Below, one piece after another: positions 43,765 to 53,097 of a stretch of 64,000 nt of DNA (the first letter of the stretch is position 1; each line of letters opens with the position of its first letter). Source of the stretch: Phytohalomonas tamaricis (GTDB taxonomy: Bacteria; Pseudomonadota; Gammaproteobacteria; Pseudomonadales; Halomonadaceae); NCBI RefSeq assembly GCF_003012345.1, contig NZ_PVRV01000019.1, positions 248,001 to 312,000 on the forward strand, read 5' to 3'. The notes below the pieces were generated by a model that was not told where the DNA came from, did not search any database, and worked only from the letters and a program-made list of their open reading frames with translations. Both the position numbers and the translations under genes were made by a program.

Positions 43765-45936
43765 TTATTCAGCCAAGCTAGCCAACCGCGTCCGCAACGC
43801 CTGTTCCGTCTGGGCGCGCCCGTTCAAGCCCAGCCGAGTCGCAGCCCAACTCAGGCTTCGCCCTTGAAACAGGACGCCCACAAGCACCGCGGTACTTTCT
43901 TCCGTTAGCGCTTTTGTGTGCACCACAAGATAACGCTGCAGCAGCGCTCGATACGGCGTAAGCGGCGCGCTTCCATGCAGGTAGCGTTCAAGCGAGCCAT
44001 ATTCATCTGCCGTGAGCGGCTGTGAAGAAATAAACGTCAGCAGACGCGCCGCCAGCGTCGCCTCGACAGTGCACAGTTCAAAGGCCAGCAGCAGCGGCAG
44101 GAGGCTTGCAAATGACTGACCCAGACGCGCCCGCAAACGCTGCCCGGACGTCGATACACCGCGCACCATCATCAACGTATGCTCGCCGCTCGACGCCTCG
44201 ACGCCAAGCCCTAGCCGTGCGGGAACAAAACCGGCTTGCGCCCAGAAGTCGATCAAGCCGCGTTCAGCGCCAAAACTTGCCCCGAGCAGCTCGATACCAT
44301 CACGACGTGCTGCCTCGGCTACTGCCTCAGTCAGGCGGAGGCCAAACCCATGGCGGCGGCAGGCGGAATGCACGGCAATGCGCATCACTCGGCGCAACCG
44401 TGCCTGGGCGGCCTCGATGACACCGCCGTGCAGTGCCAATGACTGCGCTATCAGATGACCGCGTGGCCGCCGCTCGCCACAGGTGATGGCCTCAGCAAGC
44501 GCATCATCGAAGCCGCCCTCGTCGATAGTCACCGCTACGCCAAGCAATATCTCTCCGGCCTCCAGTACTTCAATGTTCACCCCCGGCCCGTCCAGCAGCA
44601 GACGTAAATCGGCCGGTGCGGTGCGGTAATGCGCCTGAACCAACAGTCCAAACAGCGCATTGAGCTGGGGCTCGTCCTCGGCTAGTGCATCACGTGACCA
44701 GCGCCGCAGGTGAATCGGCCCCCTCGCTAGCGCCTCGATAGCATGTTCGTCACTGGCCGGCTCGGCATCGAGACACAGCAGTTCACGCGTGGTCGCTTCC
44801 AAGGGGTCATGTGCTGCCCAGCGAATGGGGGCCTCCAGCTTGATGCCACGCCAATCGGGAGCGATCGCGTCGAGACGTTCACGAAAACGGACCGCAAAGC
44901 CGCGGCCGGTTCCTTCATAGCCGTGCACCGTGGTGGCAAAGGCGATGCGCGGAAAAGCCTCCAGCCAGCGCGTCAGCAGCGGCGCGGGCAACGCTGCCGC
45001 TTCATCGACGAACAAGGTGGTACCGGGCCCACCCTCTCCCGGCCCCTCCTCAGGCAAGAGCGCATCGGGCGCAACGAAGCGCACCTGGCGAGACGTCCCG
45101 TCAGGCTGAGGCCAGCGAAACAGATTGCCATCACGTCTACCATTTGGACACAGCGCTGCCAGGCGCTCGAACAGCGGCTCGACAGCGCCGGGGCGAGGTG
45201 CGGTTACCAATAATTCTTGCTCACCGGCCGCCATACGGCGGGCAGCAGCAATGCCCAGTGCAGCACTTTTACCCCGCCCGCGGTCGGCGATAATCACCAG
45301 CGGCCGGCGGCGCTTGAGCTTGACCAGTCGCTCAACGGCCTGAGCCTGATCGGGGCTCAAGCAGGCATCATCACCCAAGTCATCATCTGGCGGGGCAACA
45401 GCTAATACAGGAAATCGAGGCCATGAGTCGCCTTGCCGCCATAGCGCAATCGATGAAGACGCCTTTAGAAGACGTGCCAGACGTGCCAAGTAGCGAGCAC
45501 TGAGCGCCGCGGCCTCATGCGGCCAGTCGGCAAGACGGTAGTAATCGCCATCAGGGCCGCTACCGAAGCTCTCATCGCTGAGCAGGATCAGCAGGCCACC
45601 GGCCCGTACCGTGCCTGCCAGAGCGCCGAAGGCATCGGGGTCGAAGCCATCATGGGCATCGAATACAACTACGTCGTGCTCGTGCCCCAGACGCGTGACA
45701 GCCTTGCGCATCGCCAGCGCTGTAATATCAGCAGGTACAGCCCCACCGACCCACAGCACCTCATCGGCTCCGCCAAACGCCTGCTGAGCATGCTCCCGCG
45801 TCCAGGCGGACTCACCACGCAGCCACAGCAACCCCCTATGGCGCGCAGAGGCGAGTTTCATTCGGAAATTCGCTATCACGTTGACCGGCGCAGACGAATG
45901 GGTTGCGGGTAAAAGAGAATCAGGCATGGCACCCAT
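43765..45936 (-). CDS. tmcA: tRNA(Met) cytidine acetyltransferase TmcA
   Basis: Makes N4-acetylcytidine at the wobble position of elongator tRNA-Met using acetyl-CoA and ATP. The product is about 723 residues. Domain order matches E. coli TmcA: N-terminal DUF1726-like region (VVVFDAHDGFDPDAFGALAGT), RNA-helicase-like module with Walker A ADRGRGKSAAL and Walker B LFVDEAAALPAPLL plus TVHGYEGTGRGFAVRF, acetyltransferase domain (ERRPRGHLIAQSLA, RRVMRIAVHSACRRHGFG) and the C-terminal tRNA-binding domain. The start is uncertain: the frame is open to 46020, and ATGs at 45936, 45927 and 45957 all lack strong binding sites. Confidence 0.93.
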   Translation of the reverse strand: MGAMPDSLLPATHSSAPVNVIANFRMKLASARHRGLLWLRGESAWTREHAQQAFGGADEVLWVGGAVPADITALAMRKAVTRLGHEHDVVVFDAHDGFDPDAFGALAGTVRAGGLLILLSDESFGSGPDGDYYRLADWPHEAAALSARYLARLARLLKASSSIALWRQGDSWPRFPVLAVAPPDDDLGDDACLSPDQAQAVERLVKLKRRRPLVIIADRGRGKSAALGIAAARRMAAGEQELLVTAPRPGAVEPLFERLAALCPNGRRDGNLFRWPQPDGTSRQVRFVAPDALLPEEGPGEGGPGTTLFVDEAAALPAPLLTRWLEAFPRIAFATTVHGYEGTGRGFAVRFRERLDAIAPDWRGIKLEAPIRWAAHDPLEATTRELLCLDAEPASDEHAIEALARGPIHLRRWSRDALAEDEPQLNALFGLLVQAHYRTAPADLRLLLDGPGVNIEVLEAGEILLGVAVTIDEGGFDDALAEAITCGERRPRGHLIAQSLALHGGVIEAAQARLRRVMRIAVHSACRRHGFGLRLTEAVAEAARRDGIELLGASFGAERGLIDFWAQAGFVPARLGLGVEASSGEHTLMMVRGVSTSGQRLRARLGQSFASLLPLLLAFELCTVEATLAARLLTFISSQPLTADEYGSLERYLHGSAPLTPYRALLQRYLVVHTKALTEESTAVLVGVLFQGRSLSWAATRLGLNGRAQTEQALRTRLASLAE

Positions 45937-46026
45937 CGAAGCGGTGAAAACTATCATCTTAACGTGTAGCACTTCGTTCGGCTGCCGTGCGGCGCAGCTT
46001 CTGACCATAATCTTTATCATGAAAAC

Positions 46027-46051
46027 GAAAAGACCGCCCTAAGGCGGTCTT
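46027..46051 (-). terminator. Terminator of chemoreceptor 1
   Basis: Nine-base-pair stem AAGACCGCC / GGCGGTCTT, four-base loop, with TTTT and more T on the minus strand, just past the stop at 46079. Confidence 0.85.
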
Positions 46052-46078
46052 AACGTCACTATGACATAAAGTCGGTAG

Positions 46079-47848
46079 TTAGAACTCGGTCCAATCATCG
46101 TCACTGGTCACCGCCACCGTAGACGATGCTCGTGCCGTGCTCCTTGACGAGGAAGAGGCGTTCGACGCATCTTTCTTATCATTTGCCAAGCCGCCGCTGA
46201 CACTCATTACCCTTTGCTTGACCGGTGCCGGTATCTGTTTGTCCGATAGTTGATGGGATGGCGACCAAGCCATCGCCTCGCTGGCATTAGTGCCATTGGC
46301 GTCAGCGCTCTTGAAAAACGAGACGTCCTTGAGCAACGCTGCGGCCTGCTCCTGCAGCGAACGACTGGCGGCGCTCGACTGCTCGACCAGGCTGGCGTTC
46401 TGCTGGGTTACGGCATCCATCTGCGACACGGCGATGTTGACCTGATCGATGCCCAGCGCCTGTTCCTTGCTAGCCACGGCGATTTCACTGACCAGATCGG
46501 TGACCCGCTTGACGCTGTCGACGATCTCCATCAGCGTCTGGCCGGAGCGGTTGACCAATGCGGTACCGGATTCGACCTTGACCACGCTGTCCTCGACCAG
46601 CCCCTTGATCTCCTTGGCAGCGTCAGCACTGCGGCTGGCCAGATTGCGCACTTCACTAGCGACTACTGCAAAGCCACGGCCCTGCTCACCGGCCCGCGCT
46701 GCCTCCACCGCGGCGTTGAGCGCCAGCAAGTTGGTCTGAAAGGCAATCTCGTCGATCAGGCTGATGATGTTGGCTATCTTGCGACTGGACGTGCTGATTT
46801 CAGCCATCGCGCTTACGGCCTGCTGGACAACTTCACCGCCCTGCTGCGCCTGACGGCTCACGCCCTGGACAAGATGATCGGCCTGTACCGCGTTATCAGC
46901 ATTCTGCCGCACCGTGGTCGTGATCTCTTCCATCGACGCGGCAGTTTCTTCCAGACTGGCGGCCTGCCCTTGTGTACGTCGATTGAGATCTTCATTGCTC
47001 TGGGCGATCTCGTTTGAGGCGAAATCGACCATTTCCGCGTTACGTCGCACCGAGCGCACCACGCCGGAAAGCTTACCCTCCATCGCTTTCAGGGCACGCA
47101 GCATGTCGCCAAATTCATCCTTGCAGGTGATATTGATCGGCGTGTCAAGCTGGCCATCGGCCAGCGCCGTGGCGAGGGCACGCGCCTTGCCCAGCGGAGT
47201 CATGATACCGCGGGTCAGCCAAGTGGCCAGGCCCAGCGCCAGCAGCACGGCGAAGACGATCACACCGATAACAACGTTGCGCATCACGATGTATTCATAA
47301 CTCGCGGCGGTATAGTGTTGGTCAGCCTGGGCGACGCTAGCCTCGATGACCTGATCGAGATCATCCAGCAGGACCGTGTAGCCGTCTCGCACGACAGAGC
47401 CCATCACTGCCGAGGCCTGATCAAAATCGCCCATCGCCGCCAGGTCCTGAATCTTCTGCATCTCGCTGCGCAGCGGCGCAAGATGCTGCTCGAATGCTGT
47501 GGCACCGGCCTTTTCGGCGGCGTCGGGAACGCTGATCTGCTTGTAATTCGCCCAGTGCTCATCAATCAACTGATTGTTGACTGATACTTTCTGGGTGATC
47601 TGCTCAATCTGGGACAAGTCACGGTCGATCAGCATGCCGTTCAGCGCGATCCGGCTCATCAGCAGGGTTGAGCGCACCTCAGCCAACACCTTGATAGATA
47701 GCAGATTGTGTTCATAGGTACGCTCGAGCTCGCTCTTGGTCAAACTGGAGCTGAAAATGCCGATCGTACCGACAATGATCAGCAGAGCGATACACGCGCC
47801 AAGACTTACCGCCAAACGTCGTTTGACGCTTTTCTTCAGAAACATCAT
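46079..47848 (-). CDS. Methyl-accepting chemotaxis protein, copy 1
   Basis: Transmembrane chemoreceptor of 589 residues. It has a first membrane helix (residues 12-32), a four-helix-bundle periplasmic sensor to about 190, a second membrane helix (NVVIGVIVFAVLLALGLATWL), a HAMP domain around LATALADGQLDTPI, and the signalling domain with the hairpin tip EIAFQTNLLALNAAVEAARAGEQGRGFAVVASEVRNLA-type sequence. The tail ends DDDWTEF, a W-x-x-F pentapeptide type that recruits CheR/CheB. The start ATGATG follows AAGGATC. It is a tandem paralogue of the next gene. The ligand is unknown. Confidence 0.95.
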   Translation of the reverse strand: MMFLKKSVKRRLAVSLGACIALLIIVGTIGIFSSSLTKSELERTYEHNLLSIKVLAEVRSTLLMSRIALNGMLIDRDLSQIEQITQKVSVNNQLIDEHWANYKQISVPDAAEKAGATAFEQHLAPLRSEMQKIQDLAAMGDFDQASAVMGSVVRDGYTVLLDDLDQVIEASVAQADQHYTAASYEYIVMRNVVIGVIVFAVLLALGLATWLTRGIMTPLGKARALATALADGQLDTPINITCKDEFGDMLRALKAMEGKLSGVVRSVRRNAEMVDFASNEIAQSNEDLNRRTQGQAASLEETAASMEEITTTVRQNADNAVQADHLVQGVSRQAQQGGEVVQQAVSAMAEISTSSRKIANIISLIDEIAFQTNLLALNAAVEAARAGEQGRGFAVVASEVRNLASRSADAAKEIKGLVEDSVVKVESGTALVNRSGQTLMEIVDSVKRVTDLVSEIAVASKEQALGIDQVNIAVSQMDAVTQQNASLVEQSSAASRSLQEQAAALLKDVSFFKSADANGTNASEAMAWSPSHQLSDKQIPAPVKQRVMSVSGGLANDKKDASNASSSSRSTARASSTVAVTSDDDWTEF

Positions 47849-48073
47849 AACAATGATCCTTTCCAATCCTGCCTGTACACCCGTGTTCGGAACGAGTGAC
47901 CGTTTTTAACTTTCGAAAAGAGGCCCGCCATTCTTGGTCTACACTACCCACCGCTCCCTTTTGCCGAACGCAATACTTCTGTTATCGGCGCACCTCGTCC
48001 AAGAAGTGAGCAGCCGAAGCGCCAAAATGGTGAATAATTTTTTATTAACCTCATTAATTTAGCTACCACAGAA

Positions 48074-48093
48074 AGGCCGCCCGAAGGCGGCCT
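48074..48093 (-). terminator. Hairpin after chemoreceptor 2
   Basis: Eight-base-pair stem AGGCCGCC / GGCGGCCT, loop CGAA, followed by TTTCTGT on the minus strand. A weaker terminator than the others but well placed, 28 bases after the stop. Confidence 0.65.
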
Positions 48094-48120
48094 GACGGGA
48101 ATAACCACTCGGTCAAGATT

Positions 48121-49917
48121 TTAGAACTCGGTCCAATCGTCATCACTGACAGCAGCAGCCTTGACTGGAGTACGCATGGTGGGCTTGGAAGGTGCCGATG
48201 CCGGACTTGATGCCGTTTCCCTGACAGCCGGCTGGGCAAGGGCAACGTTTGAAGACTTTGAAGCGACTTGTTTAGCCGCTAGAGGCTTGGCCTTTGCCGC
48301 AGCAGGCGTGGAGTCACGATGCGGCGGTGACCATACCGGTTCGTTAAACGCCTGTGCACCTTGCGTATCCGCGCTCTTGAAGAACGATATTTCCCGCAGC
48401 AGCGCATCGGCCTGTAACTGCAGTGAACGGCTGGCAGCGCTCGACTTCTCGACCAGGCTAGCGTTCTGCTGGGTCACCGCATCCATCTGCGATACGGCAA
48501 TGTTGACCTGGTCTATGCCCAGCGCCTGTTCCTTGCTGGCAACTGAGATTTCACCTACCAGATCGGTAACCCGCTTCACACTATCAACGATTTCCAGCAA
48601 GGTCTGCCCGGCGCGGTCGACCAGGACGGTACCCGACTGAACCTTGGTGACACTTTCATTGACCAGCCCCTTGATGTCCTTGGCTGCATTGGCACTGCGG
48701 CTGGCCAGATTACGCACTTCGCTGGCGACCACCGCGAAGCCGCGGCCCTGCTCACCGGCCCGCGCCGCTTCTACCGCTGCGTTAAGTGCCAGCAGGTTGG
48801 TCTGGAAGGCGATCTCATCGATCAAGCTGACAATACTGGCAATCTTGCGACTGGACGTACTGATTTCAGTCATCGCGCTTACGGCCTGCTGGACGACTTC
48901 ACCACCCTGCTGCGCCTGACGGCTGACGCCCTGAACCAGATGATCGGCCTGCACAGCATTGTCGGCATTCTGACGCACCGTGGTCGTGATTTCTTCCATC
49001 GACGCGGCAGTCTCTTCCAGACTAGCGGCCTGCTCCTGGGTACGGCGATTGAGATCATCATTACCCAGAGCGATTTCACCTGAGGCCAGGTTGACCGACT
49101 CTGCGTTGCGGCGCACCGAGCGCACCACGTCGGAGAGCTTACCCTCCATGATTTTAAGGGCATTCAGCATGTCGCCGAATTCGTCCTTGGAAGTGATGTC
49201 GATAGTATTATCAAGATTCCCATTAGCCAGCGATTCGGCCAGCGCACGCGCCTTCGACAACGGCGTGACGATGCCGCGAATCAGCCAAACAGCCAGCGCC
49301 AGCGCCAGCATCACTGAAAATGCCATAGCCCCGAAAGACAGGTTGCGCATCGTGGCGTACGATTTGTTCCCATGAATAAAGCTGGCATCAGCCTGGGCAA
49401 CATTGGCTTCGATAACCTGACTGAGGTCAGCTATTAAAGCTCCGTAACTTTCTCGTACGGATGACCCCATCATGAGCGTCGCCTGATCAAAACTTCCTGC
49501 CGCCGCCAACGCCTGAACCTTACGTATCTCATCGCGCAGAGGGTCTATATGCTGTTCGAAACTTGCTACGCCCGCTTTCTCCGCATCGTTGGGCACACTG
49601 ATCTGCTTGTACTTCGCCCAGCTCTCATTAATTTTCTGGCTGTTGGCAGCCATTTCCTGAGTGACCCGCTCGACTTTGGAGACGTCACGATCGATCAGCA
49701 TGCCGTTCAGCACGATGCGATTCATCAGCAGGGTAGTTCTCACTTCACCCAACGTCTTAATTGGCAGCAGGTTATGGGTATAAGTCTTTCGAAGATCGTC
49801 TTGCACTCTGCTGGCACTGAAATTCCCCAACGCGGCGACGATCACCAGCAACGCGATGCATACCCCCAGACTTACCGCCAAGCGCAGCTTGACACTCTTG
49901 TTCAAAAACATAGCCAT
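48121..49917 (-). CDS. Methyl-accepting chemotaxis protein, copy 2
   Basis: A 598-residue paralogue of the receptor at 46079 with the same layout: membrane helices near residues 11-31 and 190-210, a HAMP domain (LAESLANGNLDNTIDI), an almost identical signalling hairpin and the same C-terminal DDDWTEF. The divergent parts are the periplasmic sensor and the linker between the signalling domain and the tail, which is Ala/Pro/Ser/Lys-rich here. It was probably created by tandem duplication followed by change in ligand specificity. The start has an AGGAAGG site and either ATG 49917 or 49911 is possible. Confidence 0.95.
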   Translation of the reverse strand: MAMFLNKSVKLRLAVSLGVCIALLVIVAALGNFSASRVQDDLRKTYTHNLLPIKTLGEVRTTLLMNRIVLNGMLIDRDVSKVERVTQEMAANSQKINESWAKYKQISVPNDAEKAGVASFEQHIDPLRDEIRKVQALAAAGSFDQATLMMGSSVRESYGALIADLSQVIEANVAQADASFIHGNKSYATMRNLSFGAMAFSVMLALALAVWLIRGIVTPLSKARALAESLANGNLDNTIDITSKDEFGDMLNALKIMEGKLSDVVRSVRRNAESVNLASGEIALGNDDLNRRTQEQAASLEETAASMEEITTTVRQNADNAVQADHLVQGVSRQAQQGGEVVQQAVSAMTEISTSSRKIASIVSLIDEIAFQTNLLALNAAVEAARAGEQGRGFAVVASEVRNLASRSANAAKDIKGLVNESVTKVQSGTVLVDRAGQTLLEIVDSVKRVTDLVGEISVASKEQALGIDQVNIAVSQMDAVTQQNASLVEKSSAASRSLQLQADALLREISFFKSADTQGAQAFNEPVWSPPHRDSTPAAAKAKPLAAKQVASKSSNVALAQPAVRETASSPASAPSKPTMRTPVKAAAVSDDDWTEF

Positions 49918-50250
49918 GGCCCTTCCTCATCCTGCATGTATGCCCGCCTGTACGGACGCCGCTTTGTCGCTTTTCTCATGCCATTGAGAAAAAGGCGCCC
50001 AGACTCGTCGGCATTTGTTATCGGCCGCTCTTTTTAGTTGTCAGACGCATTGCCGGCTATATCGGCACGCTATATAAAAAATGTTAAGAATAACTGGCTA
50101 TAATAATGGCGACTTTAAGCATGGCCTCAGACTGGATGGGCTACCGCTAGACAGAAACCGCGCCTGATGGAGGCATAGCCATAGAAAGGAACTGGCCGAT
50201 AACAGTACCGGCCAGCACGTTTGGAAGGAGTTGCTCAGGAAGGACGGCGC
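49918..50250. other. Intergenic stretch between chemoreceptor 2 and gmhA
   Basis: About 330 bases without a gene. It contains the putative chemoreceptor promoter (GCCGATAA on the minus strand at 50025-50018), an AT-rich block at 50080-50110, and an inverted repeat CTGGCCG / CGGCCAG (about 50192-50215) that may terminate gmhA. Confidence 0.5.
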
Positions 50251-50841
50251 TCAGGGAAGATAATTTTCTGGAAAAAAATGGCGCTCGATCAGCTCAATCA
50301 GAATATGCAGTACCTTGATATGCAACTCCTGCACACGATCGGCATATTGCCCGCCCGGGGCGCAGATCTCGATATCTGCCAGGGGTGCCAGCGGTGAAGC
50401 GGGACGGCCCGTCAGGGCGATAACATTGACGCCGAGTTCACGCGCCTTGGTCGCAGCATTGAGGATGGTCGGGCTTTTGCCACTGGTACTGATCGCGATC
50501 AGGGTGTCGCCAGCGCGGCCGTGGCTCTCAAGATAACGGGCAAAGATCTGCTCGTAGCCGAAATCATTGGCGACACAACTGATATGGCTGGGGTCACTGA
50601 TCGCGATGGCGGCCATGCCGGGACGGTTGCCACGGTAACGCCCGGTCAGTTCTTCGGCGAAATGCATCGCGTCGCACATCGAGCCGCCATTACCACAGGA
50701 ATAGATTCTGCCGCCGTTTTCCAGCGTGGCGATCAGCTGGCCAGCGGCTCGCTCAACGGCGGCGAGCGCTGGCTCATTGGCAATAAAGGCATCCAGCGCC
50801 GATTGCGCTTCTACAAGACTATGTTTGATGGATTCGATCAC
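50251..50841 (-). CDS. gmhA: Phosphoheptose isomerase (sedoheptulose 7-phosphate isomerase)
   Basis: First enzyme of the ADP-heptose pathway for lipopolysaccharide inner core: converts sedoheptulose 7-phosphate to D-glycero-D-manno-heptose 7-phosphate. The 196-residue product is close to E. coli GmhA along its whole length. The SIS-domain motifs SCGNGGSMCDAMHFAEELTG, RPGMAAIAISDPSHISCVANDFG, ISTSGKSPTILNA and YADRVQELHIKVLHILIELIE include the zinc/active-site His and Glu residues. It stands alone here, with no other heptose genes beside it. Confidence 0.94.
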   Translation of the reverse strand: MIESIKHSLVEAQSALDAFIANEPALAAVERAAGQLIATLENGGRIYSCGNGGSMCDAMHFAEELTGRYRGNRPGMAAIAISDPSHISCVANDFGYEQIFARYLESHGRAGDTLIAISTSGKSPTILNAATKARELGVNVIALTGRPASPLAPLADIEICAPGGQYADRVQELHIKVLHILIELIERHFFPENYLP

Positions 50842-51049
50842 TACGGCTCTCCAAGCGATGGCATGCGCTATCGTAGCAGTGTTCTCTACTGCACTTCTTC
50901 ATGAAATAGACGCATCTCAGTAAGCTCGGCAGATGGGCTATTACCGGGCACGTCCTGCTGGTTAAGCACGATGATTCAGGGCATGCTGGCGATTACCGGT
51001 TATGCTTAAGCCTAACGATTGCAGACGGCGCCCGCCGATGGAGTACGCC

Positions 51050-51553
51050 ATGACTTACTCTTCGAGTCATTTATCATTACTGCGACACCTCAATGTAAGC
51101 GCAGTGCTCAGCGTCATACTCGTATGGTCGTTGACTGCATCCGCCGAGACAACCATCGCCACTCCCGTACAGCCGGCTCCGCCCACGCCGCCGGTGATCG
51201 CGCAGCCTCAGCCTGTCCAGCCGCGTCCGGTGCAACCGCGTCCCGTTCAGCCGAATCCAGTTCAACCCCACCCCGTACAGCCGCGCCCGATTCAGCCCGG
51301 CCTCGATGTGGATGTCATCGTCGCACCACAGGTCGCGCCGCAGACCGAACACTGGCCCTCGAACTACGTACCCGATAACTATCAACTGCGTGGTTATGGC
51401 GGCAATGGTGCGGCAAGCGACAGCGAACAACAGAGAAATGGCAAACAAGTCTGCCATCACGCTGATGGCAGCACGACCTGGTCGACCAGTGGCGTGCCCT
51501 GTCCTGACGATCGCGGCGACCCGCCCGGTACCAAGACCTGGTCGACCAAGTAA
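51050..51553 (+). CDS. Secreted protein with Pro-rich PVQPx repeats
   Basis: A 167-residue product. The signal peptide (to about residue 37, ending TASAETT) is followed by a Pro-rich segment with about six consecutive repeats of the five-residue unit PVQPR or variants (QPRPVQPNPVQPHPVQP). Then comes a short folded region with two Cys (KQVCHHADGSTTWSTSGVPC) and a TKTWSTK ending. The repeats are coded by diverged 15-base units, so they are old rather than freshly expanded. The ATG at 51050 is chosen over upstream ATGs because it has GGAG at good distance and a cleaner signal peptide. Function is unknown; a periplasm-spanning or surface linker is plausible. Confidence 0.78.
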   Translation: MTYSSSHLSLLRHLNVSAVLSVILVWSLTASAETTIATPVQPAPPTPPVIAQPQPVQPRPVQPRPVQPNPVQPHPVQPRPIQPGLDVDVIVAPQVAPQTEHWPSNYVPDNYQLRGYGGNGAASDSEQQRNGKQVCHHADGSTTWSTSGVPCPDDRGDPPGTKTWSTK

Positions 51554-51779
51554 GCGCTATTTTCGGTCTATCGTGCACCATGAGGAGGAGATCCGCGCGC
51601 TCCTCCTTACGGCTTTCACTCTTTTAAACACGGGTGACCGCGAAAACCCGATCAACCGGCGCACCAATCGTTTCCGAGCAGTCTATGCGGCAGCGAACCT
51701 GGCCAGCACGTACCTACGGTAATGCCCCTTTCTGCTAGGCTCGAACATGTCATGGTAGCCCTCGACCCAGGAGAAATGC

Positions 51780-53057
51780 ATGCTCAGTAAAGTAAAGACC
51801 GACGTCGCTCACCGTAAGAGTGGCGGTCGTCACGCCGACCACCGCTCTCGCCTGCGCCGAGCCGTTGCTGGCGCCGCGTTCTGTACCCTACCCCTCACCC
51901 TGCCTGCCATGGCGCTTGGCGCGCCAGCGGCTCAGCATGACACAGCGATGGCCGACCTCGCCCATGAGCACATCCTCGGTGAGCTCTCGCCTGTTTTCCT
52001 GTTCAACGACCAGATGCCAACCGGTGTCACCGTCAGCGCCGAAGGACGCATCTTCGTCAGCTATCCGCGCTGGGAGAATGGCGTCGAATTCACCGTGGCT
52101 GAACTGAAAAATGGCAAGGAAATTCCCTACCCCAACGCCAAGATCAACGCGCCGGACGTCAAGCATCCCGAAGCATCACTGATCAGCGTACAGAGCGTGG
52201 TTGCGCCGGGTGACGGCCACGTCTGGCTGCTGGATACCGGCCGACTGCCCGACTCGGGCTATCAAGCCAAGGGCGCCCAACAAAACGGCGCCAAGCTGGT
52301 CGCGGTCGATCTCGCCTCCAACCAGATCGACAGAACCATCGTCCTGCCTGACGATGCCGCGCTCGACTCGACCTACCTCAACGACGTGCGTTTCGACTTC
52401 AGCCAAGGCCAGGGCGGTGTTGCCTATATCACCGACTCGTCATTCGCCGGCCCCGGCGCGATTATTGTGGTCGATCTCGCCTCAGGCGAGGCGTGGCGCA
52501 AGTTGAGCGGGCATGCGTCGACCCAGGCCGACCCCGAGTTCGTGCCGATCGTCGAGGGCCAGCGTCTGACCCTGGCGGGCACGAAGAAGGAGCAGATTAA
52601 TCGCGTGCCCGCCGATGGCATTGCCCTTTCATCCGATGGCGCCACGCTCTACTACTCTGCGCTTTCCGGACGCCATTTCTACAGCGTACCGACGCGTCTG
52701 CTGCTTGACAGGAATGCCAGCGACGACGACACCGCCGCCGCAGTCAAGGATTTAGGGGAAAAGGGGGGCGCCTCGGACGGCATGCTAATGGACGCGAGCG
52801 GACGGCTCTATACCACCGACTATGAGCACAACGCCATTCACCGCTACGATACCGGCAGCGGCACATGGGAAACACTGGTCCATGATCCGCATCTTCTATG
52901 GCCGGATACACTGTCGATCGGGCCGAACGGTGGGCTCTACGTGACCGCCAATCAGCTCGAGCGTCAGGCCAGCTACCAAGGTCAGGACAAGCGTCAAAAA
53001 CCCTACGTGCTGTTCAGACTCAATGTTGATGCCCAGCCGATCGGCACGCGCCGCTAA
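51780..53057 (+). CDS. Yellow/MRJP-like six-bladed beta-propeller protein
   Basis: A 425-residue exported protein (basic start, hydrophobic signal ending near MALGAPAAQ). The sequence matches the major-royal-jelly/Yellow family within the SMP-30-like beta propellers: NDQMPTGVTVSAEGRIFVSYPRWENGVEFTVAEL near the start, then HVWLLDTGRL, YLNDVRFDF, AYITDSSFAGPGAIIVVDL, the ALSSDGATLYYSALSGRHFYSVPT blade and LWPDTLSIGPNGGLYVTANQL. Some bacterial members are annotated as gluconolactonase or L-dopachrome-tautomerase related; real activity is unknown. The start follows AGGAGAAA. It is convergent with the DUF389 gene. Confidence 0.9.
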   Translation: MLSKVKTDVAHRKSGGRHADHRSRLRRAVAGAAFCTLPLTLPAMALGAPAAQHDTAMADLAHEHILGELSPVFLFNDQMPTGVTVSAEGRIFVSYPRWENGVEFTVAELKNGKEIPYPNAKINAPDVKHPEASLISVQSVVAPGDGHVWLLDTGRLPDSGYQAKGAQQNGAKLVAVDLASNQIDRTIVLPDDAALDSTYLNDVRFDFSQGQGGVAYITDSSFAGPGAIIVVDLASGEAWRKLSGHASTQADPEFVPIVEGQRLTLAGTKKEQINRVPADGIALSSDGATLYYSALSGRHFYSVPTRLLLDRNASDDDTAAAVKDLGEKGGASDGMLMDASGRLYTTDYEHNAIHRYDTGSGTWETLVHDPHLLWPDTLSIGPNGGLYVTANQLERQASYQGQDKRQKPYVLFRLNVDAQPIGTRR

Positions 53058-53063
53058 CGGCAG

Positions 53064-53087
53064 ACGGCGCCCATAACGGGCGCCGTT
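53064..53087. terminator. Hairpin between convergent MRJP-like and DUF389 genes
   Basis: Nine-base-pair stem ACGGCGCCC / GGGCGCCGT with a five-base loop, 7 bases after the MRJP-like stop. T-runs are short on both strands. Confidence 0.65.
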
Positions 53088-53097
53088 CACTGTGCTA

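Noticed and set aside
50195-50202. A third GCCGATAA, on the plus strand
   Set aside because: It lies inside the hairpin after gmhA and points at no motility gene; taken as chance.
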